From contig JANYAG010000143.1 of assembly GCA_025361465.1 (NCBI GenBank), forward strand, positions 1 through 8,848: 8,848 bases of DNA, read 5' to 3'. Shown in pieces: positions 6,611 to 8,848 of this stretch. A model generated the notes under the pieces. That model was not told where the DNA came from. It did no database searches and saw only the letters and a program-made list of their open reading frames with translations. The stretch is from Gemmatimonadota bacterium. Lineage in GTDB: Bacteria > Gemmatimonadota > Gemmatimonadetes > Gemmatimonadales > GWC2-71-9. Position 1 is the first letter of the stretch, and every line of letters starts with the position of its first letter. Position numbers and translations under genes: made by a program.

Positions 6611-8532
6611 TCGCACGGATTGCCTCGGCCGGAAGACTGGCGCTCACGCTTTTCTTGGCCGCGCCGCTCGCCGCCCAGGAGCATCCGATCACCTGGTCCC
6701 TGGTCAAGCCTCCGGTGCGGGCAACAGCGGGCGCGATGGTGACGGCGAGGCTGCGCGCCGTGATCCCCCCGGGCTGGCACCTGTACTCGATCACGCAAGG
6801 CCCCGGTGGCCCAGTCCCGACGTCGATCACCACTCCACCCGGGGCGGCGTTCACCATTGCAGGAGCGATCGGCGCCCCAGACCCCGATGTCGCTCCCGAC
6901 AAGAACTTCGACATCCTCAGCGAGACCTACGCCGACTCGACGACGTTTATCATCCCGCTGATGGCGCGGACCGCTGGCGTCACGACACTCGCGCTGTCGG
7001 TCGCCTACCAGACCTGCACCGATCGCTACTGCCTGCCACCCACCAGCGATCTGGTGACGACCCCGATCACGGTGGGCGCTGCCGCCGCGGGGACCGTGAT
7101 CCCCGAAGCGGTGGTTGCGCCGCCGGTGACCCCAACGCCAGCGCCGGTCGCTATCGCCGAGGCGAGCCCTGCCAGTGCACCGCCGCGCCCATTCGGCGGG
7201 ACGACGACGCCATCGCTGCCGCTTTTCCTCTGGCTTGCGGCGGTGATGGGCGCCCTTTCGCTGCTCACGCCATGCGTCTTCCCGATGATCCCGATCACGG
7301 TCTCCTACTTCACGCGAACCCATGAGACCACCCGAAGTTCGCCGGCCCGCAACGCGCTGATCTACGCCGGTGGCATCATGGCCACCTTCACCCTGCTCGG
7401 CATGGCGATCGCGATCCTGGTCGGCGCCGGCGGCATCAATCGCTTCGCCGCCAATCCATGGATCAACCTGCTGGTCACGGCGCTTTTTCTTGCCTTCGCG
7501 CTCAATCTGTTCGGCGTCTGGCAAGTCACCTTGCCGAGCGCGATCCTGACGCGACTCAATGCCGCTTCGGAGGGGTCGCGCGGCGGCGAGACCGTTGGCA
7601 TCCTCGCCATGGGGCTCACCTTCACGCTGACGTCGTTCACCTGCACCGCGCCCTTTGTGGGCACGCTACTGGTGATGGCCGCGCAAGGCAGCTGGCAGTG
7701 GCCGCTCCTCGGGCTGCTGGTATTCTCTGCCGTGTTCGCCCTGCCGTTCTTCCTGCTGGCGCTGATGCCAAGTGCACTCGCCAAGTTGCCGCGATCGGGA
7801 TCATGGCTCACGACGCTCAAGGTGATGATGGGATTCCTCGAGATCGCGATGGCGATGAAGTTCCTCACCAACGCCGACATGGTGTTGCAGTGGGGAGTCT
7901 TCACCCGCGATGTGGTGCTGATCATCTGGATGCTGACGGCGGCTGCCGCCTCGTCGTATCTCGCTGGGGCGTTCGTGCGATCGGTCCCCCGGCCGAAGAT
8001 CTCTCGATTGCAGTACCTGCTCTCGGGCGCGTGCCTGCTGATCGCCTTTGTGCTCGGTCGCGGGCTGGGCGGCACGCGCCTGGGCGAGCTCGAGTCATTC
8101 CTGCCCCCGCCGGAAGGCGCGGTGACCAGCGGCACGGCCGATGTGGCGGGCGAACTGCCGTGGCTGGTCAATGACTACGAGGGCGGCCTCGCGCGCGCCA
8201 GGGCCGAGCACAAGAACGTCCTGGTCGACTTCACCGGCTACACCTGCACCAACTGCCGGTGGATGGAAGCCAACATGTTCCCGCAGCCCGACATCGCCCG
8301 CGAACTGGAGAAGTTCGTCCGGGTGCGGCTGTATACCGATGGGCAGGGGGAGCTCTACCGGAGCCAGCAAAAGCTGGAGCTGGAGAAGTTCGGCACCGTC
8401 GCCCTGCCTTACTATGCCATTCTCGATTCCCTCGGTGCCCCAAAAGCAGAATTCCTCGGCATGACACGAAGCACCGAGGAATTCCTGCAGTTCCTGCGAG
8501 GGCAGCAGCCGCGCGCTACATCTTCTCGCTGA
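6607..8532 (+). CDS. dsbD: Thiol:disulfide interchange protein DsbD (three-domain form)
   Basis: A 641-residue inner-membrane protein that takes electrons from cytoplasmic thioredoxin and passes them to periplasmic thiol proteins (disulfide isomerases, cytochrome c maturation factors). All three modules are present. After a signal peptide (cut after about Ala23) comes the periplasmic alpha domain with the pair Cys137 and Cys142 in QTCTDRYCLPP; spacing is C-x4-C, one residue shorter than in E. coli as I recall it. A Pro/Ala linker leads to a membrane domain with about eight helices (roughly 206-228, 250-272, 285-306, 333-357, 366-388, 404-423, 434-457, 468-486). Its two redox cysteines are Cys223 in LLTPCVFPMIP and Cys346 in TSFTCTAPF. 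The C-terminal thioredoxin domain (about 518-634) has the active site Cys547-Thr-Asn-Cys550 and a likely cis-proline at 601. No key residue is missing. The start overlaps the mannosidase stop, and the 3' end overlaps the convergent thioredoxin-like gene. Confidence 0.95.
   Translation: MIARIASAGRLALTLFLAAPLAAQEHPITWSLVKPPVRATAGAMVTARLRAVIPPGWHLYSITQGPGGPVPTSITTPPGAAFTIAGAIGAPDPDVAPDKNFDILSETYADSTTFIIPLMARTAGVTTLALSVAYQTCTDRYCLPPTSDLVTTPITVGAAAAGTVIPEAVVAPPVTPTPAPVAIAEASPASAPPRPFGGTTTPSLPLFLWLAAVMGALSLLTPCVFPMIPITVSYFTRTHETTRSSPARNALIYAGGIMATFTLLGMAIAILVGAGGINRFAANPWINLLVTALFLAFALNLFGVWQVTLPSAILTRLNAASEGSRGGETVGILAMGLTFTLTSFTCTAPFVGTLLVMAAQGSWQWPLLGLLVFSAVFALPFFLLALMPSALAKLPRSGSWLTTLKVMMGFLEIAMAMKFLTNADMVLQWGVFTRDVVLIIWMLTAAAASSYLAGAFVRSVPRPKISRLQYLLSGACLLIAFVLGRGLGGTRLGELESFLPPPEGAVTSGTADVAGELPWLVNDYEGGLARARAEHKNVLVDFTGYTCTNCRWMEANMFPQPDIARELEKFVRVRLYTDGQGELYRSQQKLELEKFGTVALPYYAILDSLGAPKAEFLGMTRSTEEFLQFLRGQQPRATSSR
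8516..8532. other. Tail-to-tail overlap of dsbD and the TlpA-like gene
   Basis: The dsbD coding sequence ends at TGA 8530-8532, while the opposing gene ends at TAG 8518-8516, so the coding ends share 17 bp. No intrinsic terminator can fit between them. Each transcript must run into the other gene or end by another mechanism. Confidence 0.85.
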
Positions 8533-8848
8533 TCAGCTGGTCGATGAATTTCGAGAAGCGCTCCGTGTTGCCCTGGTCCCAGCCGGTGACGATCTGCCGG
8601 ATGACGCCTTTCTTGTCGATGATCATGATCTGGGGAATGCCGCCAACGCGGTAGTCCTTGTCGGGTTGCGGCTGCATGAACGGCTGTCCTGCCACCGGTT
8701 TCATCTGCGGGTTGATCCCCACCGGAAACGGCAGCGCATGTTCCTTGCCGAAGTACGCCCGGTCGGCGGTGACCTCCTGTTCCGGGGTCAGGTTGCGTTG
8801 CGTGCCGATATACCCATAGAGCTGTGTCACCATGAACCCGGTAAACGG
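8516..8848 (-). CDS. TlpA/thioredoxin-like protein, C-terminal part only
   Basis: The last 110 codons of a minus-strand gene, open to the right edge and ending at TAG 8518-8516. The visible part matches the second half of a TlpA/AhpC-TSA-like thioredoxin fold. FGKEHALPFPVGINP resembles the segment before the third strand. VGGIPQIMIIDKKGVIR carries the cis-proline loop and following strand, and a final amphipathic helix reads RFSKFIDQLISEKM. The active-site Cys-x-x-Cys and any signal peptide or membrane anchor would lie upstream, outside the window, so activity cannot be judged. An internal ATG at 8833 is not a likely true start, because it would leave out the catalytic half. TlpA-like proteins are usually periplasmic reductants or cytochrome c maturation factors that are recharged by DsbD or CcdA, so the convergent neighbour fits. 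It could also be a peroxiredoxin-type redoxin. Confidence 0.8.
   Translation of the reverse strand, partial: PFTGFMVTQLYGYIGTQRNLTPEQEVTADRAYFGKEHALPFPVGINPQMKPVAGQPFMQPQPDKDYRVGGIPQIMIIDKKGVIRQIVTGWDQGNTERFSKFIDQLISEKM

Noticed and set aside
5998..7524. A 508-codon minus-strand open frame spanning mannosidase and dsbD
   Set aside because: It crosses two well-supported genes on the other strand and is rich in Arg/Gly/Asp low-complexity sequence typical of antisense frames.
8259..8654. Plus-strand open frame across the dsbD/TlpA junction
   Set aside because: It is out of frame with dsbD and antisense to the TlpA-like gene, both of which have clear motifs.

Overview
This 8.8 kb window of GC-rich bacterial chromosome carries four recognisable protein families, one small lipoprotein of unknown function and a possible translational leader. 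The likely source is a Gemmatimonadota or similar high-GC soil or sediment lineage. That guess rests on three things: the GC content, the very large secreted Asp-box (BNR-type) propeller protein with Gly/Arg-rich inserts, and the full-length three-domain DsbD. No rRNA or other phylogenetic marker is present, so it is inference only. No tRNA, CRISPR array, IS element, prophage or integrase gene was seen.

Left part (1-3143, minus strand): most of a secreted protein of more than 1047 residues. It has a Sec signal peptide, about eleven Asp-box repeats forming one or two sortilin/VPS10-like propellers, a C-terminal region with a near-pure glycine insert, a coiled-coil-like segment and a second Gly/Ala/Arg-rich stretch at the window edge. 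Its 3' end lies outside. A 283-bp divergent intergenic region (3144-3426) separates it from the plus-strand genes and contains a plausible promoter for the minus-strand gene.

Centre and right (3427-8532, plus strand): a small TPR-containing lipoprotein with an 11-alanine tract, then a cytoplasmic GH38 alpha-mannosidase, then a DsbD-type thiol:disulfide reductant transporter. The mannosidase and dsbD overlap by ATGA, so they are almost certainly one transcription unit and dsbD is probably translationally coupled. The start of the mannosidase is the most unusual spot. The only good Shine-Dalgarno nearby serves a 7-codon ORF (MSPGLTR) whose TGA overlaps a GTG that is the best start for the mannosidase, and that Shine-Dalgarno lies in the 3' arm of an 8-bp hairpin.

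Right edge (8516-8848, minus strand): the C-terminal part of a TlpA/thioredoxin-like protein that converges on dsbD and overlaps its 3' end by 17 bp. The two redox proteins could work together: DsbD moves electrons across the inner membrane, and TlpA-like proteins are typical periplasmic acceptors. The N-terminus and active-site cysteines of the TlpA-like protein are outside the window.

Overall these are ordinary families in a slightly unusual arrangement. I found no convincing new multi-gene system. The best candidates for a second look are the leader/hairpin at 3912-3971 and the low-complexity glycine tracts of the propeller protein.
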